Shown: positions 23,951 through 36,087 of the stretch, piece after piece
Layout: each line of letters opens with the position of its first letter
How positions within the stretch are numbered: position 1 is the stretch's first letter
From: Mesodorylaimus sp. YZB2_4
Lineage: Eukaryota; Nematoda; Enoplea; Dorylaimida; Dorylaimidae
DNA length: 64,000 bases
Direction of reading: 5' to 3'
Assembly (NCBI GenBank): GCA_030248295.1
Contig: JASANH010000838.1
Location: 992,001 to 1,056,000 of the forward strand
Translations under genes and position numbers: made by a program
The notes under the pieces: model-generated
Told to the model about the DNA's origin: nothing
What the model saw: the letters and a program-made list of their open reading frames with translations, nothing else
Database searches by the model: none

Positions 23951-25485
23951 TTCACTGCCGTCTGCCTTCGGTGGCCTCTATGCAAGTGGATCATCGGTTT
24001 GGGGTTTGTCACTCCTAATACCTTTGAGCAAAGGTGCAAAGCTAGGGCCCATTTCGAGTAAGCAGTGACTGCTTTTACTAGGATCAACGAGGAGCTGTAT
24101 GACCTATAGCTTACCTCACAACTAGGACCTATGACCAATACATACCCTTGGAATGGAAGTAAGAATTTGACCGCGACTTGTGCTTCATCAAATGTACAGT
24201 ATAGTGTACTGCGTCCTGACCTGTCTAGATGGCCCCATCTCGATTATCTCTCCGCCTTTTTTTGGCGAGCAGGTTTCCAATAAAACTCATACAACATTAT
24301 AGCATGAGAAGGGAATTGTCGTACACAGCATGATGCTCCTGTCAATGTCGTCCTGAGTGAACTGTGTCCGCATGTGTCAGTGCCGCACCCATCGCCAATG
24401 TATCAGCGCCGAAGGAGGGAGGTCTTGTAGAAGAAAATTAACCACGCGCGCAAACAACCAGATCTCCCCTGACCTTTGGTCTGTAAGGAAAGTCTGTTGA
24501 GGTACCCTGAACCTTTGTTGTCTCGGTAACATTCCAAATTTTATCTTCCCCTCTCTAGGTTTTAATTTTCATGGAATAATTCGGTTCGCTCACCAGGGCA
24601 CCAAGGAAGCTTTATGCACTCAGGGATGTTACTTGTAAAATGTCATTTTTCTATTTCGTTTAGTTGCCTACGTTCGAGTGGTTCTATCGCTACTTTTTCG
24701 TTTTGAAACGCTTTGACCATTCTTCAGACTTCTTGCCTCAGTGGTTGGTAAGATCTTTGGCTATCTGGTTCCTTCTAATCGTAAGCTGAAGAACGCTGCA
24801 TAGATAAGGTCTCCGTATAACCAGCACGACGGGAGTAGGGTACTTACTGTACAGTGCGTTTATAATTTCTTCTTGTGAGTGCCCTGACTCCTTGAACTCC
24901 TGCTGTGTCACCATGTAGAGACGTGTATCTTCCCCTTGTGAGTCCTAGTCACGTGCTTGGGGTCTAGGGGCTTGGAGCTTACTCATACTCAAAAAATTCA
25001 TTAACCAGTACCAGTACTGTATATGGACTTCTTACGGCACGGAAGGGCTTACAATAGCAACTTATGTACACAGAATTTAAATATATATACAAGAAACTGA
25101 GCCTGCGCGGGCCTTGAGGCTCAAGGCTCAAGTTTTTGTAAGCCGCGATATATGTGAATCCTGATCATGTTGATCCTCATGTCCGTCAGGAATGCCGCGA
25201 TGCCATAACTTCATCAAATAATCAAGAAGTTTTTGCTGCGTTTTTCCCTACGCTCATTTGCCTACTCTTAAGCGGCGTCCATTTTCGCGTTCGTCGTATC
25301 TGTTCAGACACCAGAAACAAACTTCACACTTGTCGTAAAAATTCATTATTCACGAGGCCCATTAACGGCACGAACTCCATCGAACACGAAATCTCTAGCA
25401 CTGTTACTACATCGAGCTCCTCGACAGATCATCATCACATCGATCATCCACACCTCTTCTCGCCCTTCGTCTTCCCTTTCATCGA
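23951..25485. other. intergenic, no gene seen
   Basis: No conserved ORF, RNA gene or repeat could be supported in this stretch. Short open frames lack motifs and paired splice sites. Confidence 0.35.
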
Positions 25486-26324
25486 TCATCCACCCTTTAT
25501 TTTGCGCGACGTTTCGGCACGTTGTTGTGTCGCCGAGAGCCGGGCTAGCAGGTTGCGCACGCGATTGTGGGCCTCTTGCCGAAAGACGGTCCGACGGAAG
25601 TCGTGCATTTCTTGGTCGTAGCGAGCCAGGTCCTGCTTGGCACGTTATCTGAAAAGATGACACCCTTAGCTTTTAGCGAGTGAGGGGACAAGGCCCGATC
25701 TTACTTGAATGGGGCTTTTTCCTCCTCCGACATGGCCCTCCAAATCGTGGCGATCTCTTGCACTCGCTCCGTATCGGCCCAGTTCGGGTACCGCTGCTGA
25801 ATCGTGGGGGGCGCATATGCGAGACGAACCAAATGAAAGATGGACGGCAGCGTTTTGGCGGCGTCCACTGAAACGGCACGGCCTGAAACAGTCGTCAGTC
25901 TCAGGACCAAGTGAAGCCACTCACCCCGAGCCAGGTGTGGTTGTATTTGGTTCCATGGCGATATTTCGGTGGTCGACCCTGACCCTTGTACGCCGCGACC
26001 CACTCAGCCTTGACCTTCTTGTACCGCTCGAGGTTTCCCTTGAACATGTCGACGTACGGCTGCTTTTCTTGATCGCTCATGACGCGCCACGCTTGGCCCA
26101 TCGCGCGAGTGATGCACTGCGACATCCTAAAACAAGGGTGGTTTGAGTGCTCGCACGTTCCGGCAGCAGAGCACTCGCCTCGTATTCAGTACTCGAGAGA
26201 ATCGAGCGTAGTTGGATTGGCAAAAGAAGATGTATGGATTCTTTACAAGCTTCGGGCCCGCTCGTTCCCACTGCTCCTCCATGAGCCAGAAGTCCTGCGA
26301 GGCGGGGTTGTCGATCCCAGCCAT
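25486..26324 (-). pseudogene. two-HMG-box gene or pseudogene with frame conflicts
   Basis: Four minus-strand blocks resemble HMG-box DNA-binding domains. The first box reads 'KNPYIFFCQSNYARFSR' (near 26200) and then 'AMGQAWRVMSDQEKQPYVDM' (near 26060). The second reads 'LPSIFHLVRLAYAPPTIQQ', 'IATIWRAMSEEEKAPF' (25700–25860) and 'RAKQDLARYDQEMHDFRR' (25500–25640). Tandem HMG boxes occur in TFAM-like and HMGB-like proteins. The blocks do not join with consensus GT–AG sites in one frame: exon 1 to 2 is off by one phase, exon 2 to 3 needs a weak donor, and exon 3 to 4 gives an in-frame TAA just after the acceptor near 25650. Either exons are misread or the gene is decaying. HMG similarity is fairly clear; integrity is not. 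Confidence 0.5.
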
Positions 26325-26905
26325 TTCCGCAGCGAGCCAGCCTTTGAACCAACCGCACCGCCCGAAAGAACTGATTCAAATGGCCTTCAGTGCACAAAGA
26401 CATGATGTGCTGGTTGGGTTATGGCAGAGTAAGGCCTGGGAAGTACCTGCACATTATCTGCAGGAGTTCGAATCCAAGCTGCATCTGCTTGCAATACTGT
26501 CTCAGATGGCTGCTTGGCCAGGCTTTTTGTCCATGTTGATGCAGAGCTACTATGCATGAGAAGAGATCCTCCTAGCATGGATGCCAATGAAATCCAGCCT
26601 ACATACGAAGACTTGCGACAGTGGCAAGCCTGATAAGTCGATACAGTACATCTATGTAGCATTCGACGCCGTCGGACGGAAAAACGGGGAAGAACAAAAA
26701 AATGGAGCCCCAGCACAGAAAAGAGACTTATTAGCTGCCATAGTGATCGACAGATGTGTGAGCAACTGTGTCTGTGTCATTCGCAATTTGTTGCAGGTAA
26801 TTTTGTACGATTGAGAACAATAAAGCAGTTGGTCGCTGGAATGAGAATATTGGATCGAAGCAATACGCCATTTGCCCTTCCATGTCGCTGCTTTCCTAGT
26901 TCAAA

Positions 26906-28438
26906 TCACTTGTCGATAGCTGCAATCTGTTCCCAAGTTTTCAGCATGATCTGTAGATGATTGTCAGCAGGTCTGAAAGGTCTTTGACGAGCTGATGGTG
27001 CTCGCGGCTGGCCTTGATTTTCAGGCTGCACTTTGCGTGACCTGAACTGACAATGCCTTCGTAATTTGTTGTCTACACTGAAACATATGATCGGGTGAAT
27101 GATGCAGTAGACCATGGCCAGCAGGTAGGCAATGTGGATCATTTCCACTTTTTGAATAAATTCTAAATCCATGCCCGCTACCACAGATGCGACGAAAGCG
27201 TTAGCTGGGATCCAGCATGCCATGTGGATACATACCGACGGTAGCATGAAGCGGCAAACCTGCAAAACATAATTATTCCCTATTCGACATAGGTGGCGTT
27301 GGCGTTAGGGGTAGTTGGCGAGGGGAGAGGAGGGAGACGAATAACCTGTCTCAGGCCTCCCTAGACCAGACCATGGGGGGGGGGGGGGGTGAATGTGACG
27401 AATTATTTATTAATACAGGTGCACCAGCAATCAGCAGAAAACCTGCTGGCCTGTCAAAGCTTTATCAAAATCCATAAATTTATGAATGTAGTAGTATTAC
27501 CTATTCTGACAGTCAATCAAGCAAAGTGACAAACTCTTTCCGTCAACTCTACTCATATTCCCAAATGCCCCTCACTCACTTCCTCTGTCATTGTCTGCGA
27601 GCCTATCCGTCTGGTCCACAAGCGAGTAGGTACCAGAGCCAACTGGCAAGGAAACTTGGATCAGATCACACAGCAAATCTATGTATAATCCCTTGAGACT
27701 CACCTGAATGTTCTGAGCCATTTGAAACCGCCCAGTCAAACTGTGTCCAGAAGATTTGTTGATCAATACTCGCACAAACAGCAGCTTGTTCAGGATGTAT
27801 GTCCAGAGGTAGAGCCCCAGTCCAACACATTCTTGAATGATATTGAACAAGAGCATAATAATCGCCGTTGTTCGCCCTACCATCAGGATATTCACACAGA
27901 ACGGTGCCACTATACTCGTCGACATGTCTGGTATCGATGAAACTTGCATTCCTAATGCGACTGCCCATGTCACTGTTATCAAGAACACGCCGAGTACAAT
28001 CGATCGATTATTTTCATACGTACATCTTCGCACTGTAGCGTACAAACGTTCGATACCGATCGACAATACAGAATACATCAGGTTATTCAATGGCAGAACC
28101 ACAGCCAGCTCTTGCAACTTGCACGAGTAGAGGGTGACGACCAATGAACACGGGTCAATGCCAATGATGACCAAGGCCTGAATAAGTCTGCCCAGCGAAG
28201 ACCCGCAATACGCGATAGCATTCAAGCTCAAGTGAGTCAGGAGTAAACGAAAGTTGTTGTGGAATACTCGTGTCCTGGTGATTGAGCATATCAAGAGGAC
28301 ATTTAGGGCCACTCCGACTGGAGCTACGGACACTTCCAGTCCTAATATGACCAGAAAGTATATTGTCGAGACCAATTGGCTCGTCTGATTGCACGTTCTC
28401 GACGGATCACTACTCAATGAGCTCCCGTTAGGATCCAT
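26906..28438 (-). CDS. seven-transmembrane chemoreceptor-like GPCR (nematode srab/sra-like)
   Basis: Two exons, 27704–28438 and 26906–27259, joined in phase 0, encode 362 aa. Hydrophobic segments suggest seven helices: for example 'IYFLVILGLEVSVAPVG', 'LLLTHLSLNAIAYC', 'IVLGVFLITVTWAVAL' and 'AYLLAMVYCIIHPIICF'. The N-terminus carries N-glycosylation sequons. The third intracellular region 'SLTGRFQMAQNIQVS' resembles the L-S-x-R-Y-Q-x-x-E-N-I motif of nematode serpentine receptors of the srab/sra group. By family these act in chemosensory neurons; ligand and G protein are unknown. The first ATG in frame is used as the start. The basic C-terminal tail is cytoplasmic. The 7TM call is firm, the subfamily less so. 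Confidence 0.72.
27375..27389 (+). repeat. poly-G run in the GPCR intron
   Basis: Fifteen consecutive G bases on the plus strand lie in the single intron of the GPCR gene. This is a simple homopolymer with uncertain exact length. Confidence 0.8.
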
Positions 28439-29369
28439 CCCGTCCCAATTTTTAAAAGAACAAGCTAGACCTGTATGCACCTCGATTTATAAATCAGAGT
28501 TGTGAGTGAAAGTAAGAAAAAATCTTCGGCTGTCAGTGAAACTAGTGACCGCACGCGTGGGGCATAAACTCCTATACTAGGCTTTTATAAGCTGATACAA
28601 GATGCTGCCTCACCCACTTCGTACTTAACTATTGTACCGGCCTGCGGCTTAAAAGCCTTTACGTCCTTGACATAAAATACCTATCAGTCAAGCCTGCACC
28701 TGTTCTCACGAGAGCTTGGATCGAACACGTACTCGTATGACAAATGTGCCCTGCGAGCAGTTACAGAAGCTTATGAATTCGTAGCACGTGACAGGTGCTT
28801 TCGGTGTGGACCCGCCTAAAGACTCCAATCATGACACTCTCATACTTATTGACAGAGTTGATCATATCAAACATTTAAAACAAGGCACGAAAATAAACAA
28901 TAAGGCAATTCGTCATATTTTTCCCAATAATCATACATAGAGCGAAGTTACTGTACACTAATGGCACTTGTTCCAAAAGACACATGACAGAGGAAATCGA
29001 AAATAACTTAAAAAAGTTGTGTACAACCTGGCAAGACATGCAGAAGAAAAAGAAAATCGCTGGTGAACTGAAATAAAGTAAAAGAAAAGGGAAAACATTG
29101 TTTGACCAGAAGGCACTCAGCTATTTTGAGCTTAAAGGCCATAAATGAAAACGAGCTTAGTACAAGGTCTTCGATAAATATGCAGGGCCATAAGCGGCCA
29201 CAGGAGGTCAGGTGCGCCGGCAAGACCAGGAAACACTCAGCAAAAGAGAATTAGTCAACAGCCTATTCACAAAATTAAAAGTAACTGATGTATAAATTGA
29301 ATTATCGATAAAATAGAAAAAACAAACTACACAACTCACTCCTCGTTATTCACTTGCGAGGGACGCCTC
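28439..29369. other. spacer between MyoD 3' end and GPCR 5' end
   Basis: No coding exon could be supported. The right part is AT-rich and probably contains the MyoD 3' UTR and polyadenylation signal. Confidence 0.4.
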
Positions 29370-32300
29370 TTATTCTGAGGTGCCAATGGAAGAACGAGTT
29401 TCATCGGCGCTCTGAGGTTGCATATTCATGACGGACTCATCGGTGGCACTTGCCGGACTTTCATGACGCGATCCGATCTGGACATTAGACACCGATGTGC
29501 AACGCTCGCCAACCAGGTTGGAACACGAATCAACGGAGGCCGGACGGGCACTTGCTGGACGATTTGCGTGCATGGCGTCCAAATCGGTCAATTCGGCGCT
29601 GGATGAACGGACGATGGCCGGGGCATGGGTCGCTTCGGGTTGCTGTTCGATATCCGAGCCATCGATCATCATTGGTTCGTATTCGCCAGCCGATGACGAG
29701 GCTGCCACGGCCGCACAAACAGCAGCGATAGAATTTTGGGATGCCATTTGTTGCTGTATTGGCATCCCGACTGCATTTGCGGCTCGATGAGGGGACACGA
29801 TGCTTTCCACAATCAGCGATAGGCAATTCAAACTGGACACATTGCCGTTGTTATCGCCGCTGTTGGGTGACGGGTCCGGCTCGTACACTGAAACGAACAG
29901 TCCTGTTTGAAAAGGCCCACTAAAGATACTATCTACTGTAAGTCAAGCGGAAATGAGCCCCACAAAACAAAGCAAACCCTCAGACATTTCACTCCCGCCG
30001 GTGGCATACTGTAACCGCCTAACATAAAGCAACATGAGAAGACGCTGGCACGCTCATTCACCGCAGTCTTGATGATATAGTGCTGGTTGACATTTTTTCC
30101 ATTCATCACCAGATAAGAGGACGATGAAGCAAACGAGAGGCAGTGACATTAGCTTGCTACTTTCGATGGGGGCCACGTGCCGAAAGCATAGTCACTGAGA
30201 ATAAATAGAGAACAGTCGCGGCCATTCATTTCCTGTGCAAAACTTTTCAAAGCGAAGTCACGCTCTTTCGAGCGTTATTTTATCCTTCTCCCTCCTCCGC
30301 CCTGAGCACACTTCTAACGGGGCGGTCGCAGGCATCCGCCACACTAGTGCAATTTCTCATTGACAAAACGACGCCCTAACGGCGTCCATTGTCCACGACG
30401 CCACTCGCACCCCATGGCGCCCTCCATCAGGAACAGATAAAAAGCGACACAGACGAATGACCACAACTGTTTTTCTCCTGCCGGACACCCTATCATTTTA
30501 GAAAGAAGCCAAAATTCGGCCTTCATAAAGAATATTCTGGCAACGGACAGCGGAAGTTGGGGTCATCGAAGACCGAGTATGAATGGAATGGTCGAGGGGA
30601 CCCGAATGAAACATTAGACTAAAAATTTTAAACAGGAAACGAAGAACACTAGGTCAACTTACTTCCCGTCGTTTGACTTGGAGACGATCCGTACTGAGAC
30701 GACTGCACACCACCCACTTCCGTCACGACTGGATACGGTGTCATCGACTTGACACACTCATTGCTCCCCCCGCTCGTATAGTAACTAGCGCCGTTGACCT
30801 GAAAAGAAAATACCGAATGAACTTTGTTTGCAGAAGTGGTCTGCAGATAAGATAAATATCTTGGCTGGCCTACAAAGCTGGCAGACACCCAAGCGCTGCC
30901 CAAAAACCACGCCCATCATACCAAAGCAGTGTGCGCTCTCTCGATCCCTCCGCATATTCTACGATTCTTATCCATCCAAACCGAGATGCCTCATAGGAAA
31001 TCTCAGCACCAGCCTCCTTCTCAAAAACATAATCAGACCAGGCTTCTTTTAGTCGCAAGGTGAAAGTCACAGTATGCATGTTCGACCACTCATGGTTGCT
31101 CCATGACTTTCCTGATGCCACAGCAGTGCTACTGTATTGCCTGCTACTTGTGTCTCATTGCAAGGGGATGAGAGACGAAAGCAATGTTTGAAAACGGCTT
31201 GGTCAAAGCCAGTAATCGGAGAAGTTCCCAGCGAAAGATGAACGACAACCAACTGCTGTCGTCAATCTTATGAGTCCGCCCATCCAAGAAACTGAAGCTT
31301 GATGGACTAGGCGCCGAAACGACGACGGCTTCGACTGAGAGCCCGAAAATCGGCCATAAAACTCAAACCATTACAACAAGCTGTGCGTCAAGGGGCGCAT
31401 AGGGATATAGAGAGGGAGTCGCGATCTGCGAGGCACACAGTCCATAAGACGAATGAGCGGAGAAAGAGGGCAGTTTAGCTCAAAAGATTACAAGGTGTTT
31501 ACAGCCGACGTTGTGAAGCGAAACTACGTCTGAGCCTCGCAAAACGAGACGAGCCAAGAGCCCCTCGAAATTTCCAACCAGCCAACGAATAATCTCTACC
31601 TCATCCCTAACCGGTTACAGTAATCCCCACGCTTTATTACCTACCACGTAATCCGTTGCGCCTGGTGTCGACGATGCGGTCATCATGGAAGCTTGAGCAG
31701 CGGAAACCGGAGAGGAGTGGCTGCCTCCTCCAGACATGACGATCGTAGAAGAGGTCAAACCCGTGGTGGCGCCTCCTGAATTTCCGTTTCCATTCGAATT
31801 AGACGACGAAGCCGAGCCGTTGCTGCCTCCATTGCCCGAGGGAAGTACCAGCTTGGCGAGTTTGCCACTGCCGTGAACCATTTCTTCCAAGCTTTCGATA
31901 TAGTCGATAGCATTGCGAAGAATCTCCACCTTCGGCAGTCGTTGGTTCGGGTTAGCGCATGTGCGACGTTTCAAGACCTCAAATGCTTCGTTGACCTGAA
32001 AAAATGATGAGGTCAAAAACTACTGCAACCTCGAATAGCCATAAACCCAAAGCTTACCTTCCTCAATCGCCTTCTCTCCCTCATAGTTGCCGCTTTCCTC
32101 CGATCCACAGTGACCGTCTTTTTCTTGCATGCCTTGCACGCCCAGAGCAGACATCGGCGAGGTTGATGACCATCGGTTGATGGGGCAAGGACGTGAGGTA
32201 TGTGCTCTTCGGACTCAGAACCATTTCCAGCAGACGCTCCTGCTCCGCCGACCACTGACTGCACAACGTGGTCCACGACGGCGCTGGTCTGCTGCTTCCT

Positions 32301-32936
32301 AGCCGCGGCCGAATCTCGTTGTTGCTGCGACTCCTCCTGTTTGACTCGGTGCATGTGATCTTGATGCTGATGGTTGCTGTTGTTACGGTAGCCGCCTTTC
32401 TTCGTTTGACGACCAGTGCCACCGCCGGTTGGTTGCGGTGGTGGTTGTGGCTGCGGTGGAGTGGAAGACACGACCACATGGGTGACCATACCAGAACCTC
32501 CACCCGGGTGAGAGTGGTCACTGGGAACGTGCTCGACGACCATGGGCGATGATTGTGTGACGACCGAAGTTTGGTATTCTTGCGATTTGGTCATAGCCAA
32601 TGGAGCCCCGGCCGTAGCGAACTGTACCAAATCGGACGGATAAAAAGCACCGCCGCTCGGATAAGGGCTCGGGTAATAAGGTGTATAACGAGAATACAAA
32701 GCTGCGGCGGGTCCTCCATCATATGGTGCTGGCTGGGCCATGGCCGCAGCAGCAGCAGCCGCAGCGTAAGCATCCCCACCATTCGTGGATGTCTGGACAT
32801 TTCCAGGGAAACCCGGGGGCGCCAGATTCATGGTCGGAGGCGCTGGGCCCAAGCTGGTGAAATCGCCCGTCCGCTGGGGCCCGCCATAAGTGTACAGACC
32901 ATCCGTGTACTGGCAACTGCCCATATCGTGATTCAT
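29370..32936 (-). CDS. hlh-1: MyoD-family myogenic bHLH transcription factor (hlh-1)
   Basis: Four exons (32058–32936, 31645–31995, 30663–30798, 29370–29887) sum to 1884 bp, or 627 aa. The family core spans the first exon junction. A cysteine-rich '[12 protein letters not shown]' precedes the basic region '[16 protein letters not shown]', which contains the Ala-Thr pair that specifies muscle activity, followed by '[12 protein letters not shown]' and '[18 protein letters not shown]'. The C-terminal helix III ('[13 protein letters not shown]', about residues 472–485) is in the last exon. MyoD binds E-boxes as an E-protein heterodimer and drives muscle differentiation. The protein is much longer than C. 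elegans HLH-1 or vertebrate MyoD (about 320 aa) because of poly-Ala, Pro/Gln, Ser/Gly/Asn-rich and Ala-rich regions. Introns 2 and 3 are long (846 and 775 bp). Reading through the exon 2 donor gives an alternative stop at 31615. Confidence 0.93.
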
Positions 32937-32944
32937 TTTGAATA

Positions 32945-32956
32945 CCTGAAACAAAG
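32945..32956 (-). other. splice acceptor just upstream of MyoD start
   Basis: The minus strand has a pyrimidine-rich CCTTTGTTTCAG ending 9 bases before the ATG. It may be a spliced-leader trans-splice site or the end of a 5' UTR intron. Confidence 0.5.
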
Positions 32957-34977
32957 GTTGCATTGCTGTTATGAGTGAGCGACAAAGTGGGGCATCGAAA
33001 CAGCAGTCGATCGTACCGGCAAGCAGGCATACCTGATTGGTTTTGGGAGCTATCCATATTATTACCAACGGAAGCTTGATCAGAATTAGTCAGCAGACAC
33101 CTACAGTATGTGTAGTCCCAAAGCGCGGTAGACGCAAATGAGGAGTTGTGTGCAAAATTATGCACGACTGGTCGGAAAAGCGAGAGTATCGAAATGGCTG
33201 ACAAGAGGGTAGGAGTTGTGGTTGTAGGAGTGGGGAGAGGATCATAAGAAAGATGGTTTATGGGGAAAGGTGTCCTATCGGATGTTCCTCATGTCGTTCC
33301 AAAGACTGGACTGGCAGGCAGAGAGGCAACCAAACAGCTGAGGACGAGATGAGAGGAGATGGCGGCAGTTGGTGTCGCATGAGCAATTTGTGCTCTTCTG
33401 CGTGCATAAGCCCTCATATAACACGCGTTTTCTACTTATGAACACAAGCGCAAATGACGTTTTGATGTAACAACTGTTAATACTCAACTGGCCCAACGCC
33501 GCTTACCTTGCAACCAAAACGAAAACGACGACCGACGGCGACGAAATACGCCAAAAGGCGCGGCTGGCGCTTCGACGAAATGCGATGATCAGGCTCAACG
33601 ACAAATGCGCTTTCGTTCTCTTGTTGTCGATGAAGCTTGAATTGGATCGGAAGATAGGAGACACCAGTCGGCCGGCCACGATAGCTCGTAAATAAAAATT
33701 TTGCGCTCCCTCACCACGAAGCGCCTGTTTCCAACTAATATCACAAAGTCGAGCTCGTCTCGTCAGTTGCTCGTCTCCAAATCATACACCACCTCCAATA
33801 AGCCAGATACCGACCTCAGACAACAGGCGCCGCCGAGCTACGCCCCGAACACTGACTGAACTGCACAGGCGTCTCCTGATCCGCAATGCGCAAAAACGTA
33901 ACAGCCGTTTTCGCCGCTTCGGACAAGCCTGTTCCTCGAATTTCCTTAGGACCCTCAGGATGCCCTCGGCACCTTACCCACTCGCTCCAGGGGGAGTGGC
34001 TTCGGGAACCGATCACCATTGGCTCCTTCGCAGAGTGCCACGAAACCCACATCGCCCCGTCGGCCCGTGATTGGACAGCCTACGAAAACTCGTACCTGGT
34101 GCTCTCAAACCCCAACCTGCGTCTGTGCAACAAGCTTCTGACTATCTATCACCTGCCTGCAAAGTTTTCGCACTCGGGCTCCCAATAATATGCTTCGAGT
34201 CTGTTAAGTTGTTAATTTTGGCTCTGATTTCATCATTACCTCTCTTGTGCCCTAAAGTCTGTGTCCTTAAACCTCAAACCAAAAAACCAAGCCCTCCCAA
34301 ACTCGTTCTTGTACCATCCAACTTTTCCAAAAGTAATTCATCACGCCTGTGCATGGAATGTGTTCCTATGGCTTCGTTCATTTTCACACTGGTGCGCCAC
34401 CCGCATCGCAGACGATCCTTTATTCGACCGGGCAGACACTTCGAGGCGTGCTCGATTGTCTTTATTTGCGACATTAGGGCTAGGGTACCTCGTCCAAGAC
34501 GAATGGCGAGGGTGCAGCACCGAAAACGGTCCTTATGCCGTAGGGATCGTCGCAAGCGAAGTCGATCAGTTTTTGTGCCCGTGTCACGGGTGGGGTGGAG
34601 GTTTATTTACATTGCGATTTATTGCACTTTGACTCGTTTATTACGGTCGACTCGACCGAACCGTCCCTTGAAAATATATGTGCGAGCCGAGGTAAGACTT
34701 GCTCGCAGGTGCGTTTGAAGTAGCCGCTCTCACCAAGAACTCAATTCGATTAAAGCCAATGGCTCAAATGCTATATTCACAAGATTTATCAAAAAATCTA
34801 TAGCAAAAATAAGAGTCCTGGCAAAATCGTACTCAAAGAATTCTTATTCCGGTCATAAAATATGTATATATGACTCGGAAAAAACAATACCCGCCTCCCA
34901 TTCTTTCTCAAGTACTCCATTCACTATGCTCTAACCTACAGACCCAACTAGAACAATACTGTATACATAGTAGGTTG
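32957..34977. other. region upstream of MyoD, no gene supported
   Basis: This probably holds the MyoD promoter and 5' UTR intron. A perfect CAGCTG E-box lies at 33335–33340, consistent with but not proof of autoregulation. Overlapping open frames around 33.9–34.7 kb on the plus strand have no recognisable motif and are not called. Confidence 0.35.
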
Positions 34978-35370
34978 CTAAAGCAAAGGATCGTAGGCGA
35001 AAACACTGTCGAAGTAAAACGCGTCACAGTCAATTCTATTCAGGTCCAATAAGCCGTGGATATGTTCATGCGCATTACATATGCTGTAAGAATAGCGAGC
35101 CCTTTTGCCATTCTGCTCAGGAAGATAAGCCATGAGTGTGATCAATGAGCGTGGACGGACACGTGCTGCTGGTATATTCATGCGATCTATAAAGGCGGCA
35201 TGACGACGAGAAAACACGCATTTGGCTAAATGATAGCTGACACCAACTTGATGACCGTTGTTAGAAAGCACCCACACCATTGCCCGTTGAAAATAGTGAT
35301 CATCTCGTGCACTGGCCAGTACTCGTGCAGTAAGCAGACCCGAATCGCACCTGGAAATATCCAATAACAT
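34978..35370 (-). CDS. unrecognised 130-aa ORF
   Basis: An ATG-started ORF of 130 codons with balanced composition, containing 'VWVLSNNGHQVGVSYH' and 'RARYSYSICNAHEHIHGLL'. I do not recognise it. A TTTCCAG acceptor at about 35350 lies inside the frame, so it could instead be a terminal exon of the upstream minus-strand gene at 35.4–36.1 kb, 46 bp away. It has no signal peptide or membrane segment. Coding status is uncertain. Confidence 0.3.
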   Translation of the reverse strand: MLLDISRCDSGLLTARVLASARDDHYFQRAMVWVLSNNGHQVGVSYHLAKCVFSRRHAAFIDRMNIPAARVRPRSLITLMAYLPEQNGKRARYSYSICNAHEHIHGLLDLNRIDCDAFYFDSVFAYDPLL

Positions 35371-35415
35371 TGCTCTCTCACGATCAGTTCAGCCTCTGCT
35401 CAAAGGACAGTTCAC

Positions 35416-36087
35416 TCATCGACTTCTCTCGCGTCGTTTGCCCGCATGTTCATTTTTGCCGTTCCTGTCGTCGTAGCTTGGCCGGGAGTCCCTGGCCTTT
35501 GGAAGAACGCCATTGACCCGACTGACGCGTTGTTCGGAATCTTTGTTCCTTTTGGCACCAGACCCAGTCGAAGGAGTGAGCATGTTCGACCCGCTGCTGC
35601 CACTCGATGTCGACAGCGAAGGCAACTTGGGCGCGGATGACGAGACCGAGGCGATCGATGACGACTCGGAACGATGGTGAACTCGATGACGCCGAGTCAT
35701 TCCCCGATCAAATGACCCGTCAAGCATCTTCGTACTCGATCCCGCGTGACTGCCCAGTTCGTAATTGGACAACGCGATATGACTCCTGGACATAAGTTTC
35801 GGGGACGGTGTGGCCAGTCGGGGTAACACTGCCTCGCTCGAACTCATCCCGCGTCCAGCTGGCTCCAAGACCAGCACACGATCAGCGTAATCGGCCAGCC
35901 ATCGAATCTCCTTCCCGCTCAGCGTGCATAAACGCCAATGCCTTTCGTCCTCGATTTGCGAATCGAGACGGAAGTCCTTGAGCACACATTCGGCATTCGG
36001 CTTCTTCCTCGGATCAGCAAAGTAAGTGAACTGGCGCCTTCCCTTTCCGTTACGGCCCCGTACGATCACCACGAATTCTTCCAGCAT
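35416..36087 (-). CDS. unrecognised protein with Ser/Arg-rich tail
   Basis: From the ATG at 36087 a 223-codon frame runs to a stop at 35416. The first 75 residues look globular: 'MLEEFVVIVRGRNGKGRRQF', 'YFADPRKKPNAECVLKDF' and 'ERHWRLCTLSGKEIRWLADY'. The remainder is Ser-rich and ends in a Lys/Arg-rich stretch. I do not recognise the globular part; it could be a small nucleic-acid or protein-binding domain. The frame is open upstream to 36228 without an ATG, and a possible acceptor precedes the chosen ATG, so a 5' exon cannot be excluded. A further open frame at 36279–36524 ('MINVLSAFVSAVDQQVV') may be such an exon. Confidence 0.45.
   Translation of the reverse strand: MLEEFVVIVRGRNGKGRRQFTYFADPRKKPNAECVLKDFRLDSQIEDERHWRLCTLSGKEIRWLADYADRVLVLEPAGRGMSSSEAVLPRLATPSPKLMSRSHIALSNYELGSHAGSSTKMLDGSFDRGMTRRHRVHHRSESSSIASVSSSAPKLPSLSTSSGSSGSNMLTPSTGSGAKRNKDSEQRVSRVNGVLPKARDSRPSYDDRNGKNEHAGKRRERSR

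Noticed and set aside
34071..34718. 215-codon plus-strand ORF overlapped by frames on both strands
   Set aside because: Three overlapping frames are open at once and none shows a domain, so openness seems due to base composition.
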